Assembly: GCA_963741505.1 (NCBI GenBank)
Contig: CAVUIJ010000013.1
Location: forward strand, 62,001-126,000
Length of the DNA: 64,000 nt
Direction of reading: 5' to 3'
Source: JAKFWF01 sp963741505
GTDB taxonomy: Bacteria > Pseudomonadota > Alphaproteobacteria > Rhizobiales > Hyphomicrobiaceae
Shown: positions 43,266 through 52,742 of the stretch, piece after piece
Layout of the letters: every line of letters begins with the position of its first letter
Position numbering within the stretch: the first letter of the stretch is position 1
Program-made: the position numbers and the translations under genes
Notes under the pieces: generated by a model
Told to the model about the DNA's origin: nothing
The model's database searches: none
Seen by the model: the letters and a program-made list of their open reading frames with translations, nothing else

Positions 43266-45318
43266 ATGCCCCTCGACGCTCCGGCGCAGCCGCCCAAGGA
43301 TGCCCTCGTGCTGTTCATGCCGAGCGGCCGGCGCGGGCGTTTTGCCGTCGGCACGCCGATCCTGGAAGCGGCGCGCTCGCTCGGTGTCTTTGTCGAGAGC
43401 GTGTGCGGCGGGCGCGGCATCTGCGGTCGCTGTCAGGTGCACCCCGAGCAGGGCCACTTCGCCAAGCACGGCATCGAAAGCCGACTGGAAAACCTCACCC
43501 CCTTCAATGACGTCGAGCGCCGCTATAGCCGCGATACGGTCGCTGCCGGCCGGCCGACGACTGTCGTGCCAGGCCCGCGTCGAGGGCGACCTCGTCATCG
43601 ACGTGCCGGCCGACGTCGCGATCAATGCCCAGGTCGTGCGCAAGCGCTCGGAGGCCCGCGCCATCGAGCGCGATGTGGCGGTGACGCTTTATCCGGTGAA
43701 GCTCGATCCGCCGGATATGGACAAGCCGCTCGGCGACACCGACCGGCTAATCGCGCGATTGATGAGCGAGCATGGCCTGCCGCGAGTGTCGTGCGACATC
43801 ACGCTGCTGCCGCGCATCCAGTCGATCCTGCGCAGGGCGAATTTCGACGTGCTCGCCGTCGTGCATCAGGATGGCGATAGCGCGCCGCTGCTGCTCGACG
43901 TGCGGCCACGTGGTGACGAGCGGCTGTTCGGCGTCGCCTGCGACATCGGCTCGACCACGATCGCCTGCCATTTGGTCGATCTAGCGAGTGGCCGCACCGT
44001 TGCCTCGGCCGGCACGTCCAATCCGCAGATCCGGTTCGGCGAGGATCTGATGAGCCGGGTGTCGTACGTGATGATGAACCCGGATGGCCGCGAGGCGCTC
44101 ACCACCGCCGTCCGCGGCGCCGTGGAGGCGCTGATTGACCGCGTCGCCGGCCAGGGCGGCATTGCCCGCACCGACATTCTCGAAGCGGTGTTCGTCGGCA
44201 ACCCGATCATGCATCATCTGTTTCTCGGGCTCGATCCGACCGAGCTCGGCCAGGCGCCGTTCGCGCTCGCGGTGTCGGGCGCGCAGCGGCTGGCGGCGCG
44301 CGACCTCGGCTTGCATCTCCATCCGGCGGCACGGGTCTACATCCTGCCCTGCATCGCCGGCCACGTCGGCGCCGATGCGGCAGGCGTCGCGTTGTCGGAA
44401 GGGCCGCAGGGTCACGACGAGACGACATTGGTGGTCGACATCGGCACCAACGCCGAGATCCTGCTCGGCAATCGCTCACGAGTGCTGGCCGCCTCGTCGC
44501 CGACCGGCCCCGCCTTCGAGGGTGCCGAGATCTCGAGCGGCCAGCGGGCGGCTCCCGGCGCGATCGAACGTGTCCGCATCGATCCGGCGACGCTCGAGCC
44601 GCGCATCAAGGTGATCGGCTGCGATGCCTGGTCGGACGAACCAGGCTTCGCCGAGGGCACCGACGCCTTCGGCGTCACCGGCATCTGCGGCTCGGGCATC
44701 ATCGAGGCGGTGGCCGAGATGTACCTCGCCGGCGTCATCCGACAGGACGGCATCATCGATGGCACGCTTGGCTCGCGTTGCGACCGGCTCATCGCCAACG
44801 GCCGCACCGCCTCATACGTGCTGTGGCGCGGCGCCCAGGAACTGTCGGTGACGCAAGGCGATGTGCGCGCGATTCAGCTGGCCAAGGCGGCGCTCTATGC
44901 CGGTTGCAGGCTGCTGATGGATCGCATGGGCGTCGATACCATCGAGCGCATCAAGCTCGCCGGCGCCTTCGGCTCCTACATCGAGCCCAGTTACGCAATG
45001 GTGATCGGACTGATCCCGGATTGCGACCTCGATCGCGTCGCATCCGTCGGCAACGCCGCCGGCACCGGCGCGCGCATGGCGCTGCTGTCGCGCCGCCATC
45101 GCGCCGAAGTCGAGACGCTTGTGACACGCATCGAAAAGATCGAAACCGCCATCGAACCCAGGTTCCAGGAGCACTTCGTCAACGCCATGGGCTTTCCGAA
45201 TTCGGTCGAGGCGTTCCCGAACCTGTCGGCGGTCGTCAAGCTGCCGCAACGCACCGCCACGACGCAGCCGGACGGCCGACCGCGACGCCGGGCGCGGCCA
45301 TCCACCATCGCCGATTGA
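43266..45318 (+). CDS. Corrinoid activation protein: ferredoxin + ASKHA (DUF4445) reactivase, RamA/RACo-like (apparent frameshift)
   Basis: About 684 residues when joined. The N-terminus from ATG 43266 is a 2Fe-2S ferredoxin domain with Cys in SVCGGRGICGRCQVHPEQG. Near 43535 the match passes to the +1 frame (LPAGRRLSCQARVEGDLVID) and continues through a middle domain to the ASKHA ATPase (FGVACDIGSTTIACHLVDLA, TLVVDIGTNAEILLGN, GICGSGIIEAVAEMYLAGVI, LAGAFGSYIEPSYAMVIGLI). This family (RACo, RamA) reduces inactive cob(II)alamin back to the active state using ATP. It is the expected partner of the corrinoid protein encoded 1.6 kb away. The frame change fits one extra base. A Cys-poor, Arg-rich C-terminal tail ends it. 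Confidence 0.88.
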
Positions 45319-45351
45319 TATCGTGCAATCAGCGCCGCGACGCTCGAGAAA

Positions 45352-46128
45352 TCAGCCGAGCATATTCGTATCACCGCACACCGAAATTGCCTGCCCCGAG
45401 ATCGTGCGGCCGCGCGGGCTCGCGGTGAACACCACCATGTCGGCGAGCTGTTGTGGCGTCACGTAGTCCTTGAGCGAGGTGAACTGCAGCATGAATTGCT
45501 CCTGCTGCTTGAAGGTGCGGCCGTTCTGCTGCGCCTTGGCCTCGATCACGCGACGGATGCGGTCGCCAGCTACCAGGCCCGGCAGCAGCGCATTGACCCG
45601 GATGCCGTCGCTGCCGAGCTCGATCGCGATCGACTTGGTGAAGCCGATCACGCCCCACTTCGCCGCGGCATACGGCGAGCGCAGCGGAAAGCCGTGCTTG
45701 CCGGCCTGGCTCGACAGATTCATGATGCTGGCGTTCTTCGACTTGCGCAGATGCGGCACGGCGAGCCGCACGCAATTGAACTGGCTCGTCAGGTCGACCG
45801 CAATGCAGCGGTCCCAGTCTTCCGGATTGATCTCCTCGACCTTGCCGGTCGGGCCGGCGATGCCGGCATTGTTGACGAGGCAGTCGAGGCCGCCCAGATA
45901 CTTGACGCCATCTTCGACCAAGCGACCGACGGCGCCGCGATCGGAAACGTCGCAGACGGTGGCCTTGAGGGCCGGATCGGACTTGGCAAGGGCGGCAAGC
46001 GCATCCTTGTCGACGTCGCACACGAACACGTTGGCACCTTCGCGCACGAAGGCGCGCGCGATTTCCAGTCCGATGCCGCCAGCACCGGCCGTCACCAGCA
46101 CGCGCAAGCCATTGATGCCCATATCCAT
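45352..46128 (-). CDS. Short-chain dehydrogenase/reductase
   Basis: 258 residues. The Rossmann motif VTAGAGGIGLEIARAF (TGxxxGxG variant, Ala in place of Gly) is followed by CDVDKDALAA (Asp at the end of beta-2, favouring NAD), DCLVNNAGIAGP, the catalytic Ser in IMNLSSQAGKHG, and Tyr-x-x-x-Lys in SPYAAAKWGVIGF. The start is supported by GGGAGGA upstream. The substrate-binding loop (GDRIRRVIEAKAQQNGRTFK) resembles SDRs of carnitine or sugar metabolism, but the substrate cannot be read. It is transcribed towards the ASKHA gene end (convergent, 33 bp). It is not obviously part of the corrinoid cassette. Confidence 0.88.
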   Translation of the reverse strand: MDMGINGLRVLVTAGAGGIGLEIARAFVREGANVFVCDVDKDALAALAKSDPALKATVCDVSDRGAVGRLVEDGVKYLGGLDCLVNNAGIAGPTGKVEEINPEDWDRCIAVDLTSQFNCVRLAVPHLRKSKNASIMNLSSQAGKHGFPLRSPYAAAKWGVIGFTKSIAIELGSDGIRVNALLPGLVAGDRIRRVIEAKAQQNGRTFKQQEQFMLQFTSLKDYVTPQQLADMVVFTASPRGRTISGQAISVCGDTNMLG

Positions 46129-46211
46129 GATCGTCCTCCCATGCCATCGAAAGTTTCGGCAGGGATCAACGCATCATGGCTGGCATCGTGTCAAATGCCG
46201 GAGTGCGCCGC

Positions 46212-46520
46212 CTATTCCGCCGCGTCCATCATCTCGTCGTCGGCCGGGTGCGATGGTGCCTTCGGCAGATCCTCTAGCAGCATGCCCAGTGCATGCATGT
46301 AGACCTGCAGAATGCCTTCCTCTTCCTGGCGCTGATCGCGCGTCTTCTTGCGCAGCCGAACGATCTGGCGCAGCGCCTTGACGTCGAAACCGACCGCCTT
46401 GGCTTCCAGGAACTTGTCGCGGATGTCGTCGGAAAGCGCCTTCTTCTGCTCTTCCAGGTTCTCGATCTGCTCGACGAACTGGCGCAACTGATTTTGCGCG
46501 GCGGCCTGCAAGGTAGTCAT
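46212..46520 (-). CDS. gapR: GapR family (DUF2312) DNA-binding domain protein
   Basis: 102 residues, helical and charged: NQLRQFVEQIENLEEQKKAL, DDIRDKFLEAKAVGFDVKAL, RQIVRLRKKTRDQRQEEEGI. This is the full DUF2312 domain. In Caulobacter the family member GapR is a nucleoid protein that binds overtwisted, AT-rich DNA ahead of replication forks and stimulates topoisomerases. The C-terminal tail (PSHPADDEMMDAAE) is acidic. Alphaproteobacteria often encode several copies, so this may be a paralogue. It lies alone between SDR and VOC genes. Confidence 0.9.
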   Translation of the reverse strand: MTTLQAAAQNQLRQFVEQIENLEEQKKALSDDIRDKFLEAKAVGFDVKALRQIVRLRKKTRDQRQEEEGILQVYMHALGMLLEDLPKAPSHPADDEMMDAAE

Positions 46521-46679
46521 GGCTTTGGTCCTTGAACGTCAGCCCGGGCCCTACGCGCACTGGCGACCTGGGGTGTATCACCCCCAATAAGCGTGCTGTT
46601 GCGACCTCAACAAGGCTGGCGTGAACGTTCGTGGCAGGTTATCCCCGCAACACACGGGCGCGCGACAAAGGCCTTGACG

Positions 46680-47075
46680 ATGCTTGCTTACATCACCATC
46701 GGAACCAACGATCTGGAGCGGGCCGGCCGATTCTATGATGCCGCCCTGGCGCCGCTCGGATTCGGGCGACTAAAAACCAGCGACCGCGAGATCGGCTACG
46801 GCGTGGCGGCGCCGGCTGCGGGCGCGAAGCCGTCCAGCTTGTGGGTGTTGAAGCCGTTCAACGGTCTGCCGGCGACCTGGGGCAACGGCATCGATGTTGC
46901 ATTGCTGGCGCCTTCGCGCGCGGCCATCGACGCCTTCCATGCAGCAGCACTGGCCCACGGCGGCTTCGATGAGGGCGCGCCGGGTCTGCGCCCGCAGTAT
47001 CATGCGACCTTCTACACCGCCTACGTCCGCGATCCCGACGGCAACAAGATCAATGCGGTTTTCGAAGGTGAGTAG
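46680..47075 (+). CDS. VOC family (glyoxalase/dioxygenase-fold) protein
   Basis: 131 residues from ATG 46680. The beta-alpha-beta-beta-beta modules are visible: AYITIGTNDLERAGRFYDAA, LAPLGFGRL, GNGIDVALLAPSRAAIDAFH, and YHATFYTAYVRDPDGNKINA with the usual RDPDGN end. Metal-binding residues of the glyoxalase family are only partly present. The general role (lyase, dioxygenase or resistance protein) cannot be fixed. The stop lies 2 bp before the stop of convergent tadC. Confidence 0.85.
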   Translation: MLAYITIGTNDLERAGRFYDAALAPLGFGRLKTSDREIGYGVAAPAAGAKPSSLWVLKPFNGLPATWGNGIDVALLAPSRAAIDAFHAAALAHGGFDEGAPGLRPQYHATFYTAYVRDPDGNKINAVFEGE

Positions 47076-47077
47076 AA

Positions 47078-48058
47078 TCAGCCGAGCTTCATGACCTGGA
47101 TGATCGCCGGCCCGAGGATCACCACGAACAGCACCGGCAGGAAGAAGATGATCATCGGCACCGTCAGTTTCGGCGGCAGCGCGGCCGCCTTCTTTTCGGC
47201 TTCCAGCATGCGATGCTCACGGTTCTCCTTGGCCATCACCCGCAAGGCCTGACCGACTGGCGTACCATAACGTTCGGCCTGGATCAGCGCTGTCGCCACG
47301 CTCTTGATGCCCTGCAGACCGGTACGCTTGCCGAGGTTCTCGAAGGCGATGCGGCGATCGGAAAGGTAGGACAGCTCGGCCGTCGTCAAACTGAACTCCT
47401 CTGCGAGTTCGATCGACTGGCTGCCGAGTTCCTTTGCCACCTTGCCGAACGCGGATTCGATCGACATGCCGGCCTGCACGCAGATCAGCAGCATGTCGAG
47501 ACTGTCCGGGAACGCATTCTTGAGAGCCTGCTGACGACGGCCTATCATATTCGAAAGGAAGAGGTTCGGCAGGTAGAAGCCGAGGAACCCGCCGCCAAAC
47601 GCCATCAGCACCTTGACCATCGGCGGGTACGGCAGGGACTTCATGATGACGAACAAATAGAATAGCGCGACGAGGGTCACGATTGGCGGCATCGCCAGCC
47701 GGAAGAATGTATAGGCGACCAGCGGCGCCTGGCCGCGCAGACCGGCCATCTTCAAGGTGTCGCGCAGCTCCTCGGTGTCGAAGTAGCTGCGCACGCCGAA
47801 CGTGTCGACCAGCTGCTGCATGAAGCCCTTCGGCGCCTGGCGCAGCTTCGCCGCACCCGGCCCTTCCTTCTTGAGCTCGGCCAGACGCAGCGTCCGCATC
47901 TTGTCGCGTTCGGTCGCCATCACCTTCATGCGCTGACTGATGCGATCGCGCGAGATGACCGGCATTGCGATCGTCAGCACGGTCGCGAACGCGGCGACCG
48001 CGGCCAACGTCATGACCAGCATTTGCGGTCGCAACACCAACTCGATGAAATCCATCAT
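47078..48058 (-). CDS. tadC: Tad pilus inner membrane platform protein TadC
   Basis: A 326-residue inner membrane protein of the T2SSF family, with hydrophobic segments at the N-terminus (VLRPQMLVMTLAAVAAFATV), in the middle (VAYTFFRLAMPPIVTLVALF, VLMAFGGGFLGFYLPNLFL) and at the C-terminus (LPVLFVVILGPAIIQVMKLG). The cytoplasmic domain (FPDSLDMLLICVQAGMSIES, AERYGTPVGQALRVMAKENR) is typical of TadC. With TadB it forms the platform on which CpaF assembles Flp pilin. It is the last gene of the minus-strand tad operon, 67 bp after tadB. Confidence 0.92.
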   Translation of the reverse strand: MMDFIELVLRPQMLVMTLAAVAAFATVLTIAMPVISRDRISQRMKVMATERDKMRTLRLAELKKEGPGAAKLRQAPKGFMQQLVDTFGVRSYFDTEELRDTLKMAGLRGQAPLVAYTFFRLAMPPIVTLVALFYLFVIMKSLPYPPMVKVLMAFGGGFLGFYLPNLFLSNMIGRRQQALKNAFPDSLDMLLICVQAGMSIESAFGKVAKELGSQSIELAEEFSLTTAELSYLSDRRIAFENLGKRTGLQGIKSVATALIQAERYGTPVGQALRVMAKENREHRMLEAEKKAAALPPKLTVPMIIFFLPVLFVVILGPAIIQVMKLG

Positions 48059-48125
48059 GGCAGCACCTGGTCGTCGCCGTCTGTGTCGTCGATGCGAGGT
48101 CCATGCCGGGACCTCGGTGGATTAT

Positions 48126-49124
48126 CTAGAACTTGAAGTTGATCATCTTGCGCATCACCAGGATGCCGCACGTCATCCAGGCCGCAGCACAGGCCAGCAT
48201 GAAATTGCCGATCATGGTGGAAAACAGGATGCCGATGTACTTCGGCGCCGAGATGTAGACCATGCACATCACGATGAAAGGCAGCGCACCGAGCACTGCG
48301 GCCGACGCCTTGGCTTCCGCCGACAGCGCCTTCACCTTGCCCGACAGGGTCTTGCGGTCACGCAGCACGCCGGACAGATTGCCCAGCGCCTCCGACAGAT
48401 TGCCGCCCGCCTGCTGCTGGATGCTGATCACGATCGAGAAGAACTTCACTTCCGGCAGCGGCATTCTCGCCATCATGCGGTCGAAGCACTCGTTGAGCGG
48501 AATGCCGATGCGGCTCTGATCGACGACCTCGCGGAACTCCTCGTTGAGCGGCGCCGGGCTTTCCCGCGCGATGATGCCGAGGCATTCATTGAGCGGCAGG
48601 CCCGATTTCACGCCGCGCACGACGATATCGATGGCGTTGGCGAAGTTGTCGACGAACTTGCGCTGCCGGCGCTTGGTCAGGAACTTGAGCACCCAGCGCG
48701 GCAGACCGAATGCCCCGACGAAACCAGCGGCCGCGGCGGCAATCGGCGAGACACCAGAAACGAAGACCAGCACGCCGACGGCGCTGGCGACGCCACTCAG
48801 GCCGCTGGCGATCCAGAAGGCATTGGGGCTGATGTCGAGACCCGCCCGCTGCAGCCGCACTCTGAGTGAGAGCTTTTCCTTCTGTTTCTGCCGGTTCTCA
48901 AGCTCCTTCAGCGTGTCTGCGACCTGCTGTTTGCGGTTGGACGCCTGCTCCTGCTGGACGACGCGCGTGGCCCGCTTCTGCCTGTTCTCGGTGACGTTGG
49001 CGATGCGCTTCTCGGTGTTCTTCTCGCCGGACAGGTACGGCCACATGACGACGAGCACGATCGCCACGACCGCGGTCGCACCGAGCAGCAGGCCGAGCAG
49101 CTGGATCGGATCGGCATCAAGCAT
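48126..49124 (-). CDS. tadB: Tad pilus inner membrane platform protein TadB
   Basis: A 332-residue protein from ATG 49124, which overlaps the end of cpaF by 8 bp. The N-terminal helix (GLLLGATAVVAIVLVVMW) is followed by a charged coiled coil, two helices (IASGLSGVASAVGVLVFVSG, AAAAAGFVGAFGLPRWVLKF) and the T2SSF domain (FANAIDIVVRGVKSGLPLNE, RIGIPLNECFDRMMARMPLP, ISIQQQAGGNLSEALGNLSG). The last helices are near the C-terminus. It is the partner of TadC. The upstream open frame to 49241 lies inside cpaF and is ignored. Confidence 0.92.
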   Translation of the reverse strand: MLDADPIQLLGLLLGATAVVAIVLVVMWPYLSGEKNTEKRIANVTENRQKRATRVVQQEQASNRKQQVADTLKELENRQKQKEKLSLRVRLQRAGLDISPNAFWIASGLSGVASAVGVLVFVSGVSPIAAAAAGFVGAFGLPRWVLKFLTKRRQRKFVDNFANAIDIVVRGVKSGLPLNECLGIIARESPAPLNEEFREVVDQSRIGIPLNECFDRMMARMPLPEVKFFSIVISIQQQAGGNLSEALGNLSGVLRDRKTLSGKVKALSAEAKASAAVLGALPFIVMCMVYISAPKYIGILFSTMIGNFMLACAAAWMTCGILVMRKMINFKF

Positions 49125-50599
49125 TGGCCTCTCCCATCGGATTGCCGTCCTGGTCGGCGACTTCCGAAGACGCGAGCGCCTCGGCCAGACGGTTCTGCTC
49201 GCCGTAGTACTCGGCACGATCCCAGAACCGGGGACGCGCAATGCCGGTCGAGCGGTGGCGGCCGATCAGCTTGTCGTTCGCGTCCTGTCCGGTGATCTCG
49301 TAGACGATCAGGTTCTGCAGCGTCACCACCTCGCCTTCCATGCCCACCACCTCGGTGATGTGCGTGATCTTGCGTGAGCCGTCGCGCAGGCGGGAGGCCT
49401 GGATGATGATGTCGATCGAGCCGGTGATCATCTCACGGATGGTCTTCGGCGGCAGCGAATAGCCGCCCATCATGATCATCGATTCGAGACGGCTGATCGC
49501 TTCGCGCGGGCTGTTGGCGTGCAGTGTGCCCATCGAGCCGTCGTGGCCGGTGTTCATGGCCTGAAGCAAGTCGAACGCTTCAGGTCCGCGGACTTCGCCG
49601 ACGATGATCCGCTCAGGCCGCATACGCAGGCAGTTCTTGACGAGATCGCGCATGGTGATCTCGCCTTCGCCTTCGAGGTTCGGTGGACGCGTTTCGAGCC
49701 GCACCACATGCGGCTGCTGCAGCTGAAGCTCGGCTGAGTCCTCGCAGGTGATGATGCGCTCGTCGCTGTCGATCGAGCCGGTCATGCAGTTCAGCAGCGT
49801 CGTCTTGCCCGAACCGGTACCGCCGGAAATCAGGATGTTGCAGCGGACCCGCCCGATGACCTCGAGAATGGTCTTTCCCTGCGGACTGATCGAGCCGAAC
49901 TTCATCAGCTGCTCGAGCTTCAGGCGATCCTTCTTGAACTTACGTATGGTGAGTGCCGGCCCATCGATGGCGAGCGGCGGCGCGATCACGTTGACACGGC
50001 TGCCGTCGGGCAGACGGGCGTCGCATATCGGGCTCGATTCGTCGACGCGACGGCCGACCTGGCTGACGATACGCTGGCAGATGTTCATCAGCTGCGCATT
50101 GTCGGCAAAACGGATGCCGGCCTTCTGCACCTTGCCGCCGACTTCGATGAAGGTCGTGGCGGCACCGTTGACCATGATGTCGGCGATGTCGTCACGCGCC
50201 AGCAGCGGCTCGAGCGGACCGTAGCCCAGGACGTCATTGCAGATGTCCTCGAGCAGCTCTTCCTGCTCGGCGATCGACATCACCACGTTCTTGATCTGGA
50301 TGATCTCGCTGACGATGTCGCGGATCTCCTCCCGCGCCGCCGCCGAGTTCGAGTTTGGCAAGCTGCGTGAGATCGATGGTGTCGATCAGCGCATTGAAGA
50401 CGGTGGTCTTGACGTCGTAGTATTCCTCAGAATGCTTCCGGCTCTGCTCGACCACCGGCTCGGGCGCCTTCGGTGGCGGAGCCGCGGCCACGCCGGCAGG
50501 CTTTGCCTCTTGTACTTTCGGGGCTGCCCCGGCCGCGGCGGGCGCCGCGGGCAGCACCTTCTTGGGCGCATTGGGATCGTTGGTACGGCGACCGAACAT
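49117..50599 (-). CDS. cpaF: Tad pilus assembly ATPase CpaF/TadA (apparent frameshift)
   Basis: Hexameric secretion ATPase driving Flp pilus assembly, about 494 residues when joined. The N-terminal 90 residues (MFGRRTNDPNAPKK, Pro/Ala linker, YYDVKTTVFNALIDTIDLTQ) are read from 50599. Near 50350 the sequence moves to the +1 frame at REEIRDIVSEIIQIKNVVMS and continues to the end. One extra C in CTCGAACTCGG would explain it (LAKLESAAAREE). The ATPase core shows Walker A ILISGGTGSGKTTLLNCMTG, the Asp box, EGEGEITMRDLVKNCLRMRP (Walker B region) and HANSPREAISRLESMIMMGG. It lies 12 bp downstream of cpaE. The start overlap with tadB suggests coupled translation. Confidence 0.92.
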
Positions 50600-50611
50600 G
50601 GCCTGCTCTCC

Positions 50612-51937
50612 TTAGCGCTTGAACTTCAGTTTCTCGAGCAGGGGGGCAAGCGCACTGGGCATTGCCGATTTCTTCTGCTCCGGCCGCTGCTCCTTGCGAT
50701 GTGCCAATGCCATCGCAAGTTCGCGGATCGGAGCGACGGCCTTCGCCTTCTTGTTCAGCTCCTCGATCATCTGGCCGTTGTTGGCGGCCTGGCCGAAGGT
50801 TTCGCTGTCGAACTCGATGATCGCCACCGGCTTCAGATCGAGGCTCTGGGCGAACTCCTTGGCGCTGATCTCGGGCCGCTTCGGCATGTTCGCCATGTTG
50901 AGCACCAGGTGCGGCGGGCCGTCGTTGGTGCGCGACTGCTTCAACAGGTCGACGATGTTCTTGGCATTGCGCAGGTTGGCGAGGTCGGGCACGGCGGTGA
51001 TGACGACTTCATCGGCGCTGAGCAGGATGCGCTTGGTCCACGATGTCCAGGTGTGCGGCAGGTCGACCGCGACGAACGGCACGTTCTGGCGCACGACGTC
51101 GAGCACCGTGGTGCACGCCTCGGCGGACAAATCGTAGTCGCGATCGAGCACGACTGGTGCTGCGAAAATGCTGAGATGCTCGGAGCACTTCGTCAGCAGG
51201 CGATCGAGCAGGACTTCATCGAGCCGCTCCGGGCTGCCGAGTGCTTCGGCGATGCCCTGGACCGGGTCCTGGTTGAAATCGAGGCCGGTGGTGCCGAATG
51301 CGAGATCGAGATCGGCGATCACCACGTTGCTCTTGAGCACCTCGGACAACGTCCAGGCAGCGTTGTGGCATATCGTCGACGAGCCCACTCCGCCCTTGGC
51401 ACCGACGAACGCCAAGACGTTGCCGACCGGGTCGGAATCCGGATTGTTGTAGAGGTTCGAAATGCTCTCCATGACCTGGATCGGCGACACCGGCGCCACC
51501 AGATATTCGCTCACCCCGCGCTTCAGCAGCTCGCGATAGAGGATCACGTCGTTGACATGGCCGATGACGACGACCTTGGTGCCGCTGTCGCAGCTCTCCG
51601 CCAGCTTGTCGAGCTCGCCAAGCATCTGCGGGCGGGGCAACGAGCTTTCGATGACGATGAGGTTCGGCGTCGGACTCTCCTGGTAGTGGGCGACGGCGGC
51701 GGGGGCGCCACCCATGTGCAGGCTGACATGAGCCTTCGACAGGCGACGATCCTCGGCTGCGACCTGCAGGGCCTCGGCGGTGCCGGCATCCTCGCAGAAC
51801 GCCTGGATCGAGATCCGTGGAATGGGACGCGCCTTCGCCAAGGCCTCCCTGGTATCGGCGGCAACGTCCTCGTAGACGGAGAGTTGTCCACCTTCTTCGA
51901 TAGTCTGCTCGGCGGCAGCATGGGCCTGTCTGGTCAT
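50612..51937 (-). CDS. cpaE: Tad pilus localisation protein CpaE/TadZ
   Basis: A 441-residue ParA/MinD-like protein with an N-terminal receiver-like domain (residues about 40-155: ISIQAFCEDAGTAEALQVAA, GTKVVVIGHVNDVILYREL). A deviant-Walker ATPase domain follows (LAFVGAKGGVGSSTICHNAA, VVIADLDLAFGTTGLDFNQD, VDLPHTWTSWTKRILLSADE). TadZ/CpaE proteins localise the pilus machine to the cell pole. The start has GAAGGAAGTG upstream. It lies between cpaD and cpaF in the standard Caulobacter order. Confidence 0.92.
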   Translation of the reverse strand: MTRQAHAAAEQTIEEGGQLSVYEDVAADTREALAKARPIPRISIQAFCEDAGTAEALQVAAEDRRLSKAHVSLHMGGAPAAVAHYQESPTPNLIVIESSLPRPQMLGELDKLAESCDSGTKVVVIGHVNDVILYRELLKRGVSEYLVAPVSPIQVMESISNLYNNPDSDPVGNVLAFVGAKGGVGSSTICHNAAWTLSEVLKSNVVIADLDLAFGTTGLDFNQDPVQGIAEALGSPERLDEVLLDRLLTKCSEHLSIFAAPVVLDRDYDLSAEACTTVLDVVRQNVPFVAVDLPHTWTSWTKRILLSADEVVITAVPDLANLRNAKNIVDLLKQSRTNDGPPHLVLNMANMPKRPEISAKEFAQSLDLKPVAIIEFDSETFGQAANNGQMIEELNKKAKAVAPIRELAMALAHRKEQRPEQKKSAMPSALAPLLEKLKFKR

Positions 51938-51962
51938 GACATCACTTCCTTCACATCCATAA

Positions 51963-52719
51963 TCAGTTGGCGCCCTTGACGACGGAGCGTTCGTCGGCCT
52001 GCTTCTGCGAGATAGTAGACTCGCCCTTTATGTATTTTCCCCAAACGACGTCGCGCCGTTCCGCCGCTGCCGGCGTCATCGACCGCGGACCGATCAGATC
52101 TGCCGGGTTGGCCACCTGGGCGGCGAAAGTTGCGCTGCGTCGCGCAGCCGAAATCGGGGTAGGGCAAATTCTTGGTTTCTTCGGCCAGATTGGTGGTCCA
52201 ACGGCCGCAAGTTGGCCCTTCCGCGACGAACCGCAGATAGGAGACGCGGATCGCCGGCTGCGGATCGCGCTCCTCGTGATAGGCCTCGATCGTGATCGCA
52301 CTGTCGGCGAAGCCGCCCTCGCGCATCAGATGCCGGATCTCCGCCACCGCCTGCATCGACGCCACTTCGTTCGCCGATCCGCTCGGCGCCGAAATGACGA
52401 GCTTGCTGTTGCCGCTGTCGCCGCCGCGATAGCGATTGAGGAAGTCCACGACCTGGGCCTTCTGGTGCGGCGACATGCCGGTCGAGCCGCGCGGCACCTT
52501 GAGCGAGAGGTTCGATGGCTGCTGCGACACCAGGATCGGGTGGCGCTGCGTCGGATCGACGACGCTCCAGCCGGCGACCTGCGGGCCCTCATCGCCCGGC
52601 TTGCAGCCGGCGATCATCAGCGCTGCCGCCGATACCAGTGCCAGCTTCACGGCGAGCCTATGGCTGTTGCGCGCTGAACGGGCGGCGACCGGAGCAATTC
52701 TTGCGTTATCGTGGGTCAT
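51963..52719 (-). CDS. cpaD: Tad pilus lipoprotein CpaD (apparent frameshift)
   Basis: About 252 residues when joined. From ATG 52719 a lipoprotein signal is seen (VKLALVSAAALMIAGC). The CpaD domain follows (HPILVSQQPSNLSLKVPRGS, VVDFLNRYRGGDSGNSKLVI, YLRFVAEGPTCGRWTTNLAE, YPDFGCATQRN). Near 52125 the match shifts to the +1 frame: NFAAQVANPADLIGPRSMTP, ending KGESTISQKQADERSVVKGAN. Removing one T from AACTTTCGCC restores the frame. CpaD is a periplasm-facing outer membrane lipoprotein thought to help the CpaC secretin. It lies 23 bp after cpaC and 25 bp before cpaE. Confidence 0.9.
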
Positions 52720-52742
52720 GACATGTTCTCCAGCGCGAGGCC